Part shown: in pieces, positions 45,925 through 57,273 of the stretch
How positions within the stretch are numbered: the stretch's first letter is position 1
Layout: the number at the start of each line of letters is the position of its first letter
DNA from: Carya illinoinensis
Lineage: Eukaryota; Streptophyta; Magnoliopsida; Fagales; Juglandaceae
Length of the DNA: 64,000 nucleotides
Assembly (NCBI RefSeq): GCF_018687715.1
Contig: NC_056758.1
Coordinates: 30,174,967 to 30,238,966, forward strand
Reading direction: 5' to 3'
Program-made: the position numbers and the translations under genes
The notes under the pieces: model-generated
What the model was told of the DNA's origin: nothing
Database searches by the model: none
Seen by the model: only the letters and a program-made list of their open reading frames with translations

Positions 45925-46479
45925 CTGTAGATAATATTTGAGCTAGATACTGTAGCTAGACTTGACAACTGATTTTTTATTCTCAAGATTTAGAGATTGA
46001 TATGGCCACAAAAACAAAAAAATGCAGACCAAATTTCTAATGCAGAAAGATTTTGTCTGAAGCAGAAAAACATTTCCTTAAGACAATAAGAGTCCTTAGC
46101 TTGAATGGGCCATACGATGCTCACAAGAGGATGGGACAGTGACAGTGTGAGTTTTGAGATTTCTTGAATAAAAGCTTTCTGCTGTCTAAAGTTGCATGCT
46201 TTTCTTTGACTCTTTTTTAACAATTTTCTCACTTGGGATTTTGTTAGTGCATGTACACTGACAAGTAGAACAGGTACTAAAGTCCTGTGCTAAGAGGTAA
46301 GAACATTTGCATTCAAGTGATTGGAAATTAAATAATTATTGAAAAAGTTCAATAATGATCTATGCAATGGTGTTGATGATCAGGAAGTGGATAACTTTCA
46401 ATCCTCCTGAACATAAGTCTTGTTGATGTCCTCTTTTTTGTTGCTGTTCTTATCGCTTCGTTTTCTGCCTTACCTATAC

Positions 46480-46645
46480 CTAAATTGTCATTTCTTTTGT
46501 TGCAAGGATTTAGTTGTTCCAATGAGATGGCCAATTGGCTCAAGTAGTTGTCCTGAAGCTAATCCTGTGCAGTCATTGTTAGAACCGTTAGCTCCACTCA
46601 GTCTGAGGGGTGATCCAGAAACATCCTTTCCAACTTATTGGTAAA
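46480..46645 (+). other. Possible further captured fragment, unidentified
   Basis: The plus strand is open here and includes the second copy of the 32-bp repeat (46541-46572). It reads PEANPVQSLLEPLAPLSLRG to a stop. The flow is protein-like, but I do not recognise a family. Confidence 0.25.
46541..46572. repeat. 32-bp exact repeat, copy B
   Basis: Identical to 45826-45857, same orientation, 715 bp away. The flanks on both sides differ. Confidence 0.92.
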
Positions 46646-46988
46646 AAGTTCAAAATTTTTAGTAATTATATATAGTCAATTTGTCTTACTTCAGAAGAGA
46701 ATATCTTTATGCAAGTTTAAAAGTAGATAGCATTGGAGTTTTTCTTTATTGTAGATATTCATTATATTGTCAAGTTGGAGTACTACCTGAAATTGCAATG
46801 AGGACTAATAATAAACATTGTCAACATGTTCTGTTTTGCTTTAGGTGTGTAGTATGTAGATGATGAGTAACATAAATTTTGGCATTTAAAAATATTCCAT
46901 ACAGATTGAAGAAAAAATAAACATTGAAATCTTCCTTCAAAAAAGGTTCTAATAGCAATTTTCTTTTGCAATTATTTTTCTGGTGCAG

Positions 46989-47249
46989 ATTGTAGCTTAC
47001 TTAATAGTCACATCCGAGGTAGCAGTGTTGCAGATACTGTACTTAGCTTACAATGGTGACAGAGAAATCTCATGGAGTGAAGCATGTAGTTCCTACATAA
47101 GGTTTTGCAGTAGAATGAAGCTAGCTTTAGCTCTCCATGCCTTGACTCTTTGGTGTCTCATTGTTCTCGCTGTAATCTCAGCTTATAGGACTTTTATCAT
47201 GTTGCCTCCTTCCCTCCCTTCTAAAGAGGTAGAAGAAGAAATAGCTTAA
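46989..47249 (+). pseudogene. Captured last exon of a CASP-like membrane protein
   Basis: An open exon of 86 codons plus TAA after a clear acceptor (GGTGCAG, 46982-46988). It contains two membrane segments ([20 protein letters not shown] and [20 protein letters not shown]) joined by [20 protein letters not shown]. The conserved Cys pair and polar loop are typical of CASP-like (CASPL) four-helix proteins of the plasma membrane. It ends in an acidic tail ([11 protein letters not shown]). Earlier exons are not recognisable, so it is a fragment inside the CACTA element. The subfamily is uncertain. Confidence 0.75.
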
Positions 47250-47824
47250 TACTTCTTTGAGTGGTTTTCTTAAGCACTTGGCTCTTAGAATAGCTGGATT
47301 TCCCATGAATACTTGTATATATCTATATGTTTCTTTGTAATGAAATAATGAGTATGATATTAAGAAACAATACCAAACTGATCTCAAGTTGTTGAAGAAA
47401 TAATAAACAAAATCATTATTGTATTGTGATATTCAGAATATGGAGGGAATGAAATCCATAAAATTTCAATTAATTATAGAATGCTTGTGAGAAAAAGACA
47501 CATTTTATCATTTGATATGAGTGGATAAAAATCAATATAATTAAAAAAAGTGAAAAAAAAAATCGTAAAAAAAAATATTATGAATAGAGGTCATCAGATG
47601 TATTTGTGGCGAATTTTATACTTTTTGCAGCGATTAAATGTTGCATGAAATAATAAAATATTTCTGTCAATTCCTCCTATAGCTGGAAACAATCTTTCTT
47701 GGCTCAAAATTTCTGGCCACTTTCGGACAATTAATTTTAGCCAGGAATAATTATTTGCGACGAAAGATTGTCTATTTGTGGCGACTTATGTTCGCCGGAA
47801 ATGAGCTTGTTTCTTGTAGTGATA

Positions 47825-48332
47825 CTTCGTCGTAGTTTCAACTTGAGACTAAATTTTATCATATGTGATAAGAATCGAGTCAGTATATTTTTTATTTCTA
47901 TTCTTAAGTTAATAATCTTTGAGAACAACTATCTGCTGCATATTCTCAATTTAAATGTTCAAGAGATATTGAACTATTTGCGTCCTATAGTGATTGTCAA
48001 AACTTTATGCACTTCATGATGACCCTTCGTGAGGACTTCAAGTCTATGCAAGCCTTTCTCTTGCAATGCACACTACTTCCAACTCTTGAAATTGTTGTTG
48101 CTGAACTCATTTATGAAGAAAATCGACGATCTACAATGAAGTCAAAATCTCTAAATTTTGTTGTAGGCACTACCTCCAGGGTGTCTTCTAAGTTTTCTTT
48201 TACCAATGTCTCGAGATCTTCACCATCCACATTGTTAACCAAAACTGCTTTATACAAATATTGCAAATGCCTAAGCAATTCTATCTCGAATGTCTCAAAC
48301 TTCATCACAAGAATCAAGCAAAGACCTTTGTC
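47825..48332 (+). pseudogene. Copia Gag, second part (nested element)
   Basis: It continues the copia Gag after the CACTA element: HFMMTLREDFKSMQAFLL and PTLEIVVAELIYEENRRSTM, a typical Gag C-terminal motif. It is cut at 48333 by a hAT MITE. Confidence 0.75.
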
Positions 48333-49038
48333 TAGAGGTGTAATCTGTTAGGTCCTATTTGGTTTGGTTCGGTATGAGGTCATCAACCAAAAATTTTGGT
48401 CTATCATTTTTTCAAACTGAATTGGACCAACTGCCCCTAAAGATTGAATTGTTAGCTATCAGTTTGGTCGGTCCGATTTGGTCTATATGTGCTAGGGATA
48501 TTTTTTCTTCTTTTCATTTTTTGGTAGATAAATTAATACAAAAAATTAATTAAATTAGTAAAATCAAAATTCAGCAAGATCTTTAATGTGGATTATGTAG
48601 CTAACTCATTAAAAAAAGAAATTAATTATAATTATATTCAGGATATTAATTGCTACTAACTTAGTACTTTAGTAGAGTATGTATCTACATATAACAACAA
48701 ATATTATCATATAATTCATCGTATAATATATTAGTTAATTTATAGCATATATTATTTTATGTTTTATATGATCAATAATGATAGATTAGAGAAAATTATA
48801 TAATCAACTTATATAACTACTATATAAATATTATATTATATATTTAAAATTTTATATGTAAGTGATTCGGTAAATTTTGGTCTGATTCGGTAAAAAAAAA
48901 AAAAAAAAAAAAAAGAAAACCACACCCTAGAATCGAACCAAAAACCAAATTTTGGAGACACCATGGACCAAGACCGTGTAGAGGTGAATTTGAACTGGTC
49001 AATTTTTCTGTGTTCGGATTGAAAAATTCTCACCCCTA
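48333..49038. mobile_element. hAT-type MITE, 706 bp
   Basis: The ends are TAGAGGTGTAATC and ATTCTCACCCCTA, with a perfect 8-bp duplication CCTTTGTC (48325-48332, 49039-49046). TTTGGT/TTCGGT-rich arms and an AT-rich core show it is related to the MITE at 742-1581. An A-run of about 24 bp lies at 48892-48915. Non-coding. Confidence 0.9.
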
Positions 49039-49046
49039 CCTTTGTC

Positions 49047-49530
49047 TCACAGACTGCCATCGTAGCTTTCACTACTCATTCTACACTAGTATCTTCTTCT
49101 CAGTCCACTACACTCACTACAGTTAATATTGAGACATTAATTCATCAAGTTTTATTTCAATCTTTTACTACATTTTCTATCATCTAAGGCAAATCTCTTT
49201 GATATATTGACTTTGTGTGTTGTAATCACATGATCTCTAACCCTATCTTATTTTTCAAAAAATCTACACTCTCTCCTAATCCTATCATTTACACTGTTAA
49301 TGGTTCTCATTTGCATGTTAGCCATATAAAATTCATTTCTTTCTCAACGCTATGCTATCCTTAAATCTACTTTTTGTTGGTTAATTTTATGAGTTAGGTT
49401 TTACACTAACATTTTCCAATAATGGTGTTGATACATAGATCCTCAAACAAGTCAGCTCAATGAAACCGACCATAAGATTGTACTTTTGTTCAAGGTTTCT
49501 TCATTACAGATTCCCTCTATAACACCTAGG
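49047..49530 (+). pseudogene. Copia internal remnant after the MITE
   Basis: It continues the sequence left of 48333 once the MITE is removed. It lies in the Gag-protease interval and is too decayed to read in one frame. It fades out before the T-run at 49560. Confidence 0.45.
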
Positions 49531-50334
49531 CCGGCCAAGGCCCAGGCCTACAAAGATTGTTTTTTTTTTTTTTTTATCCCTTTCTCCTTCTTTCCCCCTA
49601 CCCCACAGTGGTTTCTTTTCCCCAACAATTTCTCCCCCACTTTCCCACCTCCCTAATGCTTTCTCACCCACTCACTCCTCCATTTCAATTTACTTTCTTT
49701 TTGTCACTATCTTTTCCTATTTCATCCGAATATTTTTCAACTGTCTTCAACATTCTTTTTTGTGCCACCCTCTCAACAAACTCTCTTTCCATCTCTTTCT
49801 CAATCTTCTCTATGCCAAGCTGCTAGGCATCATTATGGAAACGACACCTCTGTCGACTGGCCCCAAGATCGAGTAGCACGTCCTTTGGTTTGCCTCATCT
49901 CCATTCAGCTTCACTCACTGTACCATCATTGGGTTTCGCTCCGAGCAGGTAAGCCGATCTCTCCTCTTTTGGTTTTTCTTGTTACTCTAATTTTCTCACG
50001 ATAGCTTCCTCAAAAACAACAAACAAGGGAAAGAAAGAATGGAAAAAAGAAAAAGAAATTCCTGCAGAGAGCCTATTCATTTTGTACATCGTTATATATC
50101 TGTAACCTATACATATAAAATTTAAATTATTACATGTAACTATTTTATATTTGTCTCATTGAATTGTACTCATTCTCTGACAAGAAAGTATAATAACATA
50201 AATAAAGGAAGAAGCTAAGCTGGCAGTAGTAGTACTGTACAGCCTTGATTGAATGCTGTCGAGAAAATATGAGTGACAATATATTACACGACTCATTAAT
50301 TTAATAAAAATACGACACAATAATAACAGGTTAG
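49531..50334. other. Pyrimidine-rich then AT-rich spacer
   Basis: A T-run and C/T-rich sequence (49560-49830), then nothing I can assign. Confidence 0.4.
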
Positions 50335-50858
50335 AGTTTAGTTTTAATGGGTTTAGATCAAAACGGATTGACCCGTTAAGACACAATTGCTTAATGGGTT
50401 GATAACAGGTTAATATGTTTTGACCCGTTATGACACGTTAAGAAAGTTAAACTTATAATTATACCATTCTACCTAAAATCAAAATCATTAGAATCTTAAT
50501 TTTGATATTTTTATTATTTGGATAGTAATTTTAGATTTGTAGTTAGTTTTATAATTTTTATATATATTGTGATTTTAATATTTATATAAAATTAAGCTAA
50601 ATTTAATCAGGTCAAACGAGTTAATTTTGAGTCTATTCAATCCATTTACATAAACAGTTTGAAACTCTATTTCTTAATATTCACTAATAGATCAAAAATG
50701 TTGACACGACACGACCCGTTATGTTAACGGGTCGTGTTAGGGTTTAAGATTTTGATACGATAAACTTAATGGGTTGGATTTTGGTTAATTTTTATAATAT
50801 CATATACATATTTTAACACGACATGAACACGCCTCGTTAATACGATTTGACACCTCTA
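50335..50858. mobile_element. MITE-like repeat with ACCCGTT/AACGGGT arms
   Basis: The right end is CGATTTGACACCTCTA (to 50858). Inside, TTGACCCGTTAAGACA and AACGGGTCGTGTTAGGG recur around an AT-rich core. This resembles common plant hAT-type MITEs whose ends read TAGAGGTGTCAA. The left terminus was not found, so the start is approximate. Confidence 0.5.
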
Positions 50859-51076
50859 TAAGAAAGGAGGGTGGGTGCAGTGATGGTCTCAAATATGCAT
50901 ATATTTCTCAGCCTTGGTAGTTATTAAGTTCCTTCACGTGCTGTTTGATAATTTACATAATCGAAAGTACTATATGGAATAACGATTAATTAGAGGCGAA
51001 TGTCGTTACGAACATAGACGTACAGAAGTGGCAAAATCTTAGTAGAAAATAAGAGTACTGTTATAGGAAAACACTA

Positions 51077-51295
51077 AGGTTGTCTTTATGTGTTGAGGTA
51101 TCCTCAACACTTCTCAATTCTTCTCATTATTATTCATTACTTTATTATTATTTTTTACTTATTTTTACTACTATTCCTTATTTTTTACCTACTTTTTATT
51201 ACTATTAATTACTTTATTATTAATTTTTACCTACTTTTTACTACTATTCATAATTCTTCTCAATACTTCTCAACAACCAAACCCACCATAAGACT
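51077..51295. mobile_element. Small MITE-like repeat
   Basis: The left end is GGTTGTCTTTATGTGTTGAG. The right end read inward is GGTTTGGTTGTTGAGAAG. TTTTTACCTACTTTTTA-type phrases repeat in the core. Non-coding. Confidence 0.5.
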
Positions 51296-52419
51296 ATTGT
51301 TGGTGGTTCCTGCTCCCACTTGTTACCATTGACCAACTCCTTTTTTTTTTCTTAATGATTAAGAAAAAATTGTTTAATATTATTATGAATTTTTTTATAT
51401 ATTTTTTAAATATTTAAAAGTATTAAAAAATGATTTAAAAAAAACAAAAAAAAAATTTTGCCTAACGGTGACTCTAGCGGGAGCCAGCCTAGAGTCACCA
51501 GCGGTGCCTATAGCACCGTCCAATGTTATATATAGTCGTGGAGTGTGTAAACGTTGCGTAATCGCTTTGAAAAAGAGTGAAATACATGATTAAAAAGTTA
51601 TTTTTTTTTTCATATAGATTTCATATTAATTTATTTTGAAAAAAAAAAGACTATATAATGTTTGCACAACCATGATTGTAAATATCATTTCTCTAAAAAC
51701 AATGGAAGATTTCCTGTCCGGTCCGATCAAAGTTGGATGCTCCACTCCATGGTGAAAACAAGAGTAAACATGAGAGATGGAGACACCTTTTTCGAGGCTG
51801 AAACCTGGTATTGGTACAGAAATGACCGCTTGCGAAACAGCCAACGAATCAAGAAACGGATAAACTAAAAAACAACCGATGAAAATTGTTTTTTTCCTTG
51901 ATCAGGAAAACGAGGAAAGAGTCATGGCCTCATAGCCTCATCATCATTTTGGATGGCTGTCTCTATATAGAATCATGGTGACTGAACTATGATCATATAG
52001 AATAAATCGATCATCAGTAGTGACGGCAGCCACTATGTAGAAGGAAGATCGATCGATAAGTATCGGGCAAGCTGTTTGGAAGACTTTCTGGGATTGAAAA
52101 GTCTTCCATGGAAATGATGACCTGGTGCAGGTGATTGTTTTTTAGGAGAGCATACTTTTAGCTACTCATCAGGGTGAAGATTGAAGAACATCATCCTACT
52201 TCGAGAGATCAAACAAAGAAAGAAGGTACACCCTCGGTAAATTAGCATGTTGAAGAGCTGTTAAATTATCTCCCTCTTCGCAGGTTAATTGTCTCATATC
52301 ATGGCAGAAAATCTTTGTTCCCACAGATTGTAACTTTTGTCAGCAAGTGGGACCTTACCTCTTTTAATTCATTCCATCTAACGTTCTTTTGAGTACGTTG
52401 TACAAACTATATTTAGCAG
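51296..52419. other. Spacer and probable intron of the pseudokinase gene
   Basis: No exon is assigned. A short inverted repeat, GGTGACTCTAG/CTAGAGTCACC, lies at about 51465-51500. The end (ATATTTAGCAG, 52409-52419) looks like an intron acceptor directly before the GAGCT target site of the copia element. Confidence 0.45.
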
Positions 52420-52424
52420 GAGCT

Positions 52425-52784
52425 TGTTGAATCAACCCAAGTCTGCAGCCACCACCCACCTACTGTCTGCAGCCACCACCCACCCACTGTCTGCAACCAC
52501 CATTTCACCCACCCACTCACTCTGATATAGAGTCATAAAATGCTGCACCATACATAGAAATTATAGGCTACTCTCTCCTATAGGAGAGATCAATTGTGAA
52601 GAAAGTGGCAGTGGGAGAAGAGAAACAAGAGAGAAAGAGGGTACGTGAGAGAGAGATAGAAATTTGTAGAGTTTTTGTAAATCTCATACAAATTCTATAA
52701 AAGAGGCTCCAGTTGATGTAAGCAAATTGTTGAACCACTTAAATATCGTCTTGTGTGATTTTTGGACAGGCCGGAGGCACAACA
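52425..52784 (+). repeat. 5' LTR with a deleted TATA box
   Basis: TGTTGAATCAACCC to GAGGCACAACA. It has three imperfect copies of a 26-bp CTGTCTGCAGCCACCACCCA-type unit at the start. Where the 3' LTR has TATAAATAGG, this copy has TATAGG (52579-52584). The loss leaves the perfect 16-bp palindrome CTCTCCTATAGGAGAG (52573-52588). Confidence 0.92.
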
Positions 52785-52786
52785 AT

Positions 52787-52798
52787 TGGTATCAGAGC
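52787..52798 (+). other. Primer-binding site (initiator tRNA-Met)
   Basis: TGGTATCAGAGC, two bases after the 5' LTR. Confidence 0.9.
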
Positions 52799-53229
52799 TC
52801 TGGTTCGAGTTGTCTGAAAATTCAAGTTGATCAAAATCAATTTTTGACAACTCCAGGGTGTTCCTCGCGTCGAGACGAATCCGTTGCCGCAAATGGAATA
52901 AAAAATGGAGGTCGAAAGAGCCCACACATGCCCCGAGAAGATTGGCGCGTGCATCTACTGAAACTCACACACTCCCACGCGCATCGGAGGTTGAAGACGA
53001 CTGAGCCACATGCTCCCACGCGCCCCCGCGCCAGACGATCAGGACCGTCCATTTTCAGATCTATTTTGGGCTTGATCTAAGCCATTTGGAGTTCGATTTC
53101 AACGATCAAATAGTGCTTTCCAACTATTTGGATCATTCCGGACTCATCCGTAAGGTTAAAGTTTTGAAATTTTGTGTCTAAATTTTTTAATTTCAAATGG
53201 AATGATCTGGAAGAGATAGGAGCTCTGAA

Positions 53230-54050
53230 AATGTCAGTAGTTCCGAGCGTCGGTCCACTGTGTCAAATGCCAAGTTTGAAGTTGAGAAGTTCGATGGAAC
53301 AAGCAACTTCGGCATGTGACAGTGTGAAGTCATGGACGTTTTGATCCAACAAGAGTTGGATATTGCGTTGGAAGGAAAGCCAGATGATATGATTGATCAG
53401 GATTGGAAGAAGCTTAATACTCAAGCTTGTAGTACAATCCGATTATGCCTTACCAAAGAACAGAAGTATTATGTCATGAGAGAGACAAATGTTAGGGTAC
53501 TTTGGCAAAAATTGGAGGATAAGTTCATGAAGAAGAGCATTGAGAGCCATTTGCACTTGAAGAAGAAGCTCTTCAGATTCCAATTTCGTGAAGGTATTTT
53601 AATGTTTAAACATCTGAATAATTATAACCAAATTCTTGCTGATTTGTTAAACTTGGATGTTAAAATCGAAAATGAAGATAAAGCTTTACTTTTGTTAAAT
53701 TCCTTGCCTGATACATATAAGCATTTAATTACTACTCTATTGTATGGGAAGGAAAAGATTAGTTTTGGAAATGTATCTAGTTTTTTAATTAGCAATGAGT
53801 ACTGAAAAAAGGATAAGCAGGTACAACAAGATACATCAAGTAAAACTCTAACAGCAAGAGGGAGACCACAGTCAAGGTATCCCAGAAAGAAGAACGGTTT
53901 TCAATCAAAAACTCGGGCCACATCACGTGGTTCATCAGTCAGCAGAAAGCTCGCTAGAGACGAGTGTTCGTTTTGTCGCAACAAAGGACATTGGAAGAAG
54001 GATTGTCCCAAGCTGAAGGGACAACAGCAGAATCAACCCTCCACAGCTAA
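53230..54050 (+). pseudogene. Copia Gag
   Basis: It reads FEVEKFDGTSNFGM, then a TGA (53317) at the expected Trp, then CEVMDVLIQQELDIALEG and the UBN2-type region to LLNSLPDTYKHLI. A TGA at 53803 (expected Arg) is followed by a basic stretch and the CCHC knuckle CSFCRNKGHWKKDC. It would package element RNA. Confidence 0.88.
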
Positions 54051-54054
54051 TATC

Positions 54055-55662
54055 GTGGACAGAGATGATGATTCAGATTTTTCTTTGATAAGTTTATCAT
54101 TCATTTCTCATTCCGATGAATGGATTATGGATTCCGGATGTACCTATCACATGTGTCCCAATCAGGACTGGTTTACTGACTTCACAAAGATTGAGGGTGG
54201 AGCAGTACTTATGGGCAATGACAGTGCCTGTAAGACTCAGGAAATATGTAGCATTCGGTTAAAGCTGCATGATGGTAGCATCAAGGCTCTAACAGAAGTT
54301 CGGTATGTTCCGAACTTGCTGAAGAATCTCATCTTACTGGGATCTCTGGATTCAAAGGGATTCAGAATCACTATTGAAGACGGAACTTTCAAAGTACTAA
54401 TGGGAGTTCAGGTGGCAATGAAGGGTTTAAGGTGAGGAAATTTGTACTTCTTGCAAGGAAGTACTGTTGATGGAAGAGCTTCCACATGCAGTGAGAAGCT
54501 AGATGAGACTGATGCCGACACCACCAGTCTTTGGCATATGTGTATGAGACACGCTGGAGAAAAGGCTTTGCAAACACTGGTGAAGCAAGGTTTAATCAAA
54601 GGTGCCAAGACTGGTAAGCTGTCTTTCTGTGAGCACTGTGTATTGGGGAAGCAGAGGCGGATCAAGTTTGGAACCGCAGTACACAATACACAGGGAATAC
54701 TTGACTATGTGCACTCCGATGTTTGGGGACCTACCCAAAATGCATCTTTGGGAGGTAAGCATTGGTTTGTAACTTTTGTTGATGATTATTCTCATCGTGT
54801 GTGGGTGTATACGATAAAGAATAAAGATGAAGTGCTGAAAATCTTCCTTGATTGGAAGAAAATGGTTGAGACTCAAACCGGCAGAAAGATCAAGCAGCTC
54901 AGATATGATAATGGAGGTGAGTACACTTCAGACCCCTTCATGGAAGTATGCCGGAGAGAAGGAATTGTCCAACACTTCACGGTACGAGGTACACCGTAGC
55001 AGAACGGTGTGGCAGAACGAATAAATCGTACTTTATTAGAGAAAGTGCGATGTATGTTGCTGAATGCTGGATTCAGTAAGAAATTTTGTGCTGAAGTTGT
55101 GACATATGCCTGCCATCTCATCAACCGACTACCCGTAGCTGCCAATGATGGGAAGACACCCACTGAAATGTGGAGAGGTACACATGCTACTGATTATGAC
55201 TCTTTACACGTTTTCAGATGTCCTACTTACTATCATGCTAAAGAAAGTAAGCTTGATCCTAGAGCCAAGAAAGCAAAATTCTTGGGCTTTAGTACCGGTG
55301 TAAAAGGGTATAGACTCTGGTGCATAGAGTCCAAAAATGTGATCATCAGTAGAGATGTAACATTCAACGAATCTGAGATGCTTAAGTCACATAAGTATAA
55401 AGATTCCAATGAAGGCAGCAGTGATGACGAAACTATAGATGATTCACATGGTGTGAAGTTTATTACTTCAAAGAAGTTGGGAAAGCATGGACAAGATGAA
55501 GTTGATAATCCAAACACAGTACCTCCATGTCAACCTGAATCAATAGCAACCAACAGATCGAGACGAGAGAAACCTATATCGACACGTTTTGTAGACTATG
55601 TGACATATGCATTATCAGCTAAAGGGGGTGAGATCACAACCACTTATAGAGAAGCCATATAG
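54055..55662 (+). pseudogene. Copia protease and integrase
   Basis: The protease is WIMDSGCTYHMC. Pre-integrase is LWHMCMRHAGEKALQTL and the zinc-finger Cys pair is FCEHCVLGKQ. The integrase core has HSDVWGP, TFVDDYSHRVWVYTI and YDNGGEYTS, then TAG (54997) at the Gln before QNGVAERINRT; D, D and E are kept. The C-terminal module is DPRAKKAKFLGFSTGVKGYR. Another stop at about 54433 interrupts the pre-integrase region, and one at 55660 precedes RT. Confidence 0.9.
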
Positions 55663-57142
55663 TCCAGTGAACAAGTTGAATGGACAAAGGCGATGAATGA
55701 AGAGATGCAATCTCTTCACCATAACTAGACTTGGGAGCTTGTGCCGCTTCCAAAAGGAAAGAAGACAATTGGCTGTAAGTGGATCTTCAATCAGAAAGAT
55801 GATCAAGCTGCTAAAAATGGAGTGCGATACAAACCTAGGTTGGTAGTCAGACAGAGGGAATTGACTACAGTGAAGTATTCTCTCCTGTTGTGAAGCATTC
55901 ATCTATTCAGATATTGCTAACTTTGGTTGCACAATATGATCTTGAATTAGCACAGCTTAATGTAAAGACATATTTTCTACATGATGATCTAGAAGAGAAG
56001 ATTTATCTGTCTCAACCAGAAGGATTCACCTCGGCTTGAAGCATTCACCTCGGCAATGGTATAAGCGGTTTGACCGCTTGATGATGGATCTGAAATACAC
56101 TCGTTGTCAATACGATCATCGTCTATATTTCAGAAAACTTGTAAATGAATCTTTCATTTATTTGCTTTTATATGTAGATGATATGTTAATTGTATGTTAA
56201 AGCAAGGGAGAGATAGATCGCTTAAAAACTCAGTTAAGTCAATGAGTTTGAAATGAAAGATCTGGGAGAAGCATGAAGAATATTGGGGATGGGGATCAGT
56301 AGAGATATGGTGAAAGTTACAGTTCACCTTACTTAGAAGCAGTATCTGAAAGGAATACTACAACGATTTAACATCGACTCGAAGACGAAGCCGGTGAGTA
56401 CTCCTATGGCCCCATATTTCAAGCTCAGTGTATTGCAGTCTCCTAAAACCGATGAAGAACGGGACTACATGAGGAATGTTCCATATGCAAGTATTGTTGG
56501 AAGCTTAATATATGCCATGGTGTGTACACGACCTGATATTTCCCAAGCCGTTAGCTTAGTTAGTCACTATATGCATAATCCTGGAAATGTTCATTGGCAT
56601 GCGGCTAAGTGGATTCTACGGTATATTGCGGGGATCGTAGATGTTGGTTTGAAATTCGAGAAGAGTGAAGATAGTCTAGTAACTGGATATGTTGACTCAG
56701 ACTATACAGGTGATCTTGACAAATGCCAATTGACAACTGGATATGTGTTCACTATGGCTGGAGGACCAGTTAGTTGGAGATCAACTTTGCAATCGACAAT
56801 TGCACTATCATCAATTGAGGCTGAATACATGGTTGTAACAGAAGTTGTGAAAGAAGCTATTTGGTTACAGGGATTGGTAACAGATTTGGGCTTTAAGCAG
56901 CAAGAGGTTACCGTTTACTATGACAATCAGAGTGCAATTCATTTGGCCAAGAATCAAGTGTATCACTCTAGAACAAAACACATAAATGTCCGATTTCACT
57001 TTGTACGTAAAATATTAGAAGAAGATGACATCAAACTTTAGAAGATTGGCACTGAAGATAATTCAGCAGAAATATTGACAAAGGACGTCACAGGGATCAA
57101 GTTCCAACACTGTTTGGACTTGATCAATATTGTACACTGCTA
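55663..57142 (+). pseudogene. Copia reverse transcriptase and RNase H
   Basis: The RT start is EWTKAMNEEMQSLHHN, TAG (55726), TWELVPLPKGKKTIGCKWIF. After that the frame is shifted several times (55840-56390), with lost segments around KARLVAKG and GLKQ; LLLYVDDMLIV is still readable near 56164. The last 215 codons (56394-57041) are open: VGSLIYAMVCTRPDISQAVS, YVDSDYTGDLDK and SSIEAEYMVVTEV of RNase H, and TKHINVRFHFVR. The stop at 57039 is followed by the usual tail to 57142. Confidence 0.88.
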
Positions 57143-57273
57143 AGCACCCTCGGGTGCAGTGGAGCGTATTCGATAGCAGAAGTCTCTCATGTCAAAGAAA
57201 GATGTGTATTCATTTGAAGAATGAATCAGTTTGCAAGCAGCCTGGTATGGCATACTTGGGTGGAGGGGGTGAT

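Larger units (their letters stand above)
44555..47821. mobile_element. Pack-type CACTA element carrying host gene fragments
   Basis: 3267 bp from CACTACAAAAAAAAAA (44555) to CTTGTTTCTTGTAGTG (47821), with a 3-bp duplication ATA (44552-44554, 47822-47824). Subterminal GTCGCCGGAAAT-like motifs occur at both sides (44591, 47791), with more GGCGA/TCGCC motifs near 47605-47775. No transposase is present. Inside lie FtsH11-type exons (minus) and a CASP-like exon (plus) with their intron borders, so genomic DNA rather than mRNA was captured. It is non-autonomous and would need a CACTA transposase in trans. Confidence 0.9.
39220..49530 (+). mobile_element. Copia element wreck with four nested insertions
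   Basis: It has a 5' LTR (39220-39481), primer site TGGTATCAAGGC (39482-39493), leader (39494-39973, 43926-44053), gag (44243-44551, 47825-48332) and early pol-like sequence (49047-49530). No 3' LTR is seen. The segments are separated by a hAT element, a small MITE, a CACTA element and a hAT MITE. When those are removed with one copy of each duplication, the copia pieces become collinear. Confidence 0.75.

Noticed and set aside
49557..50004. Two overlapping plus-strand open frames
   Set aside because: They are pyrimidine-rich sequence giving Phe/Ser/Pro-biased translations with no domain.
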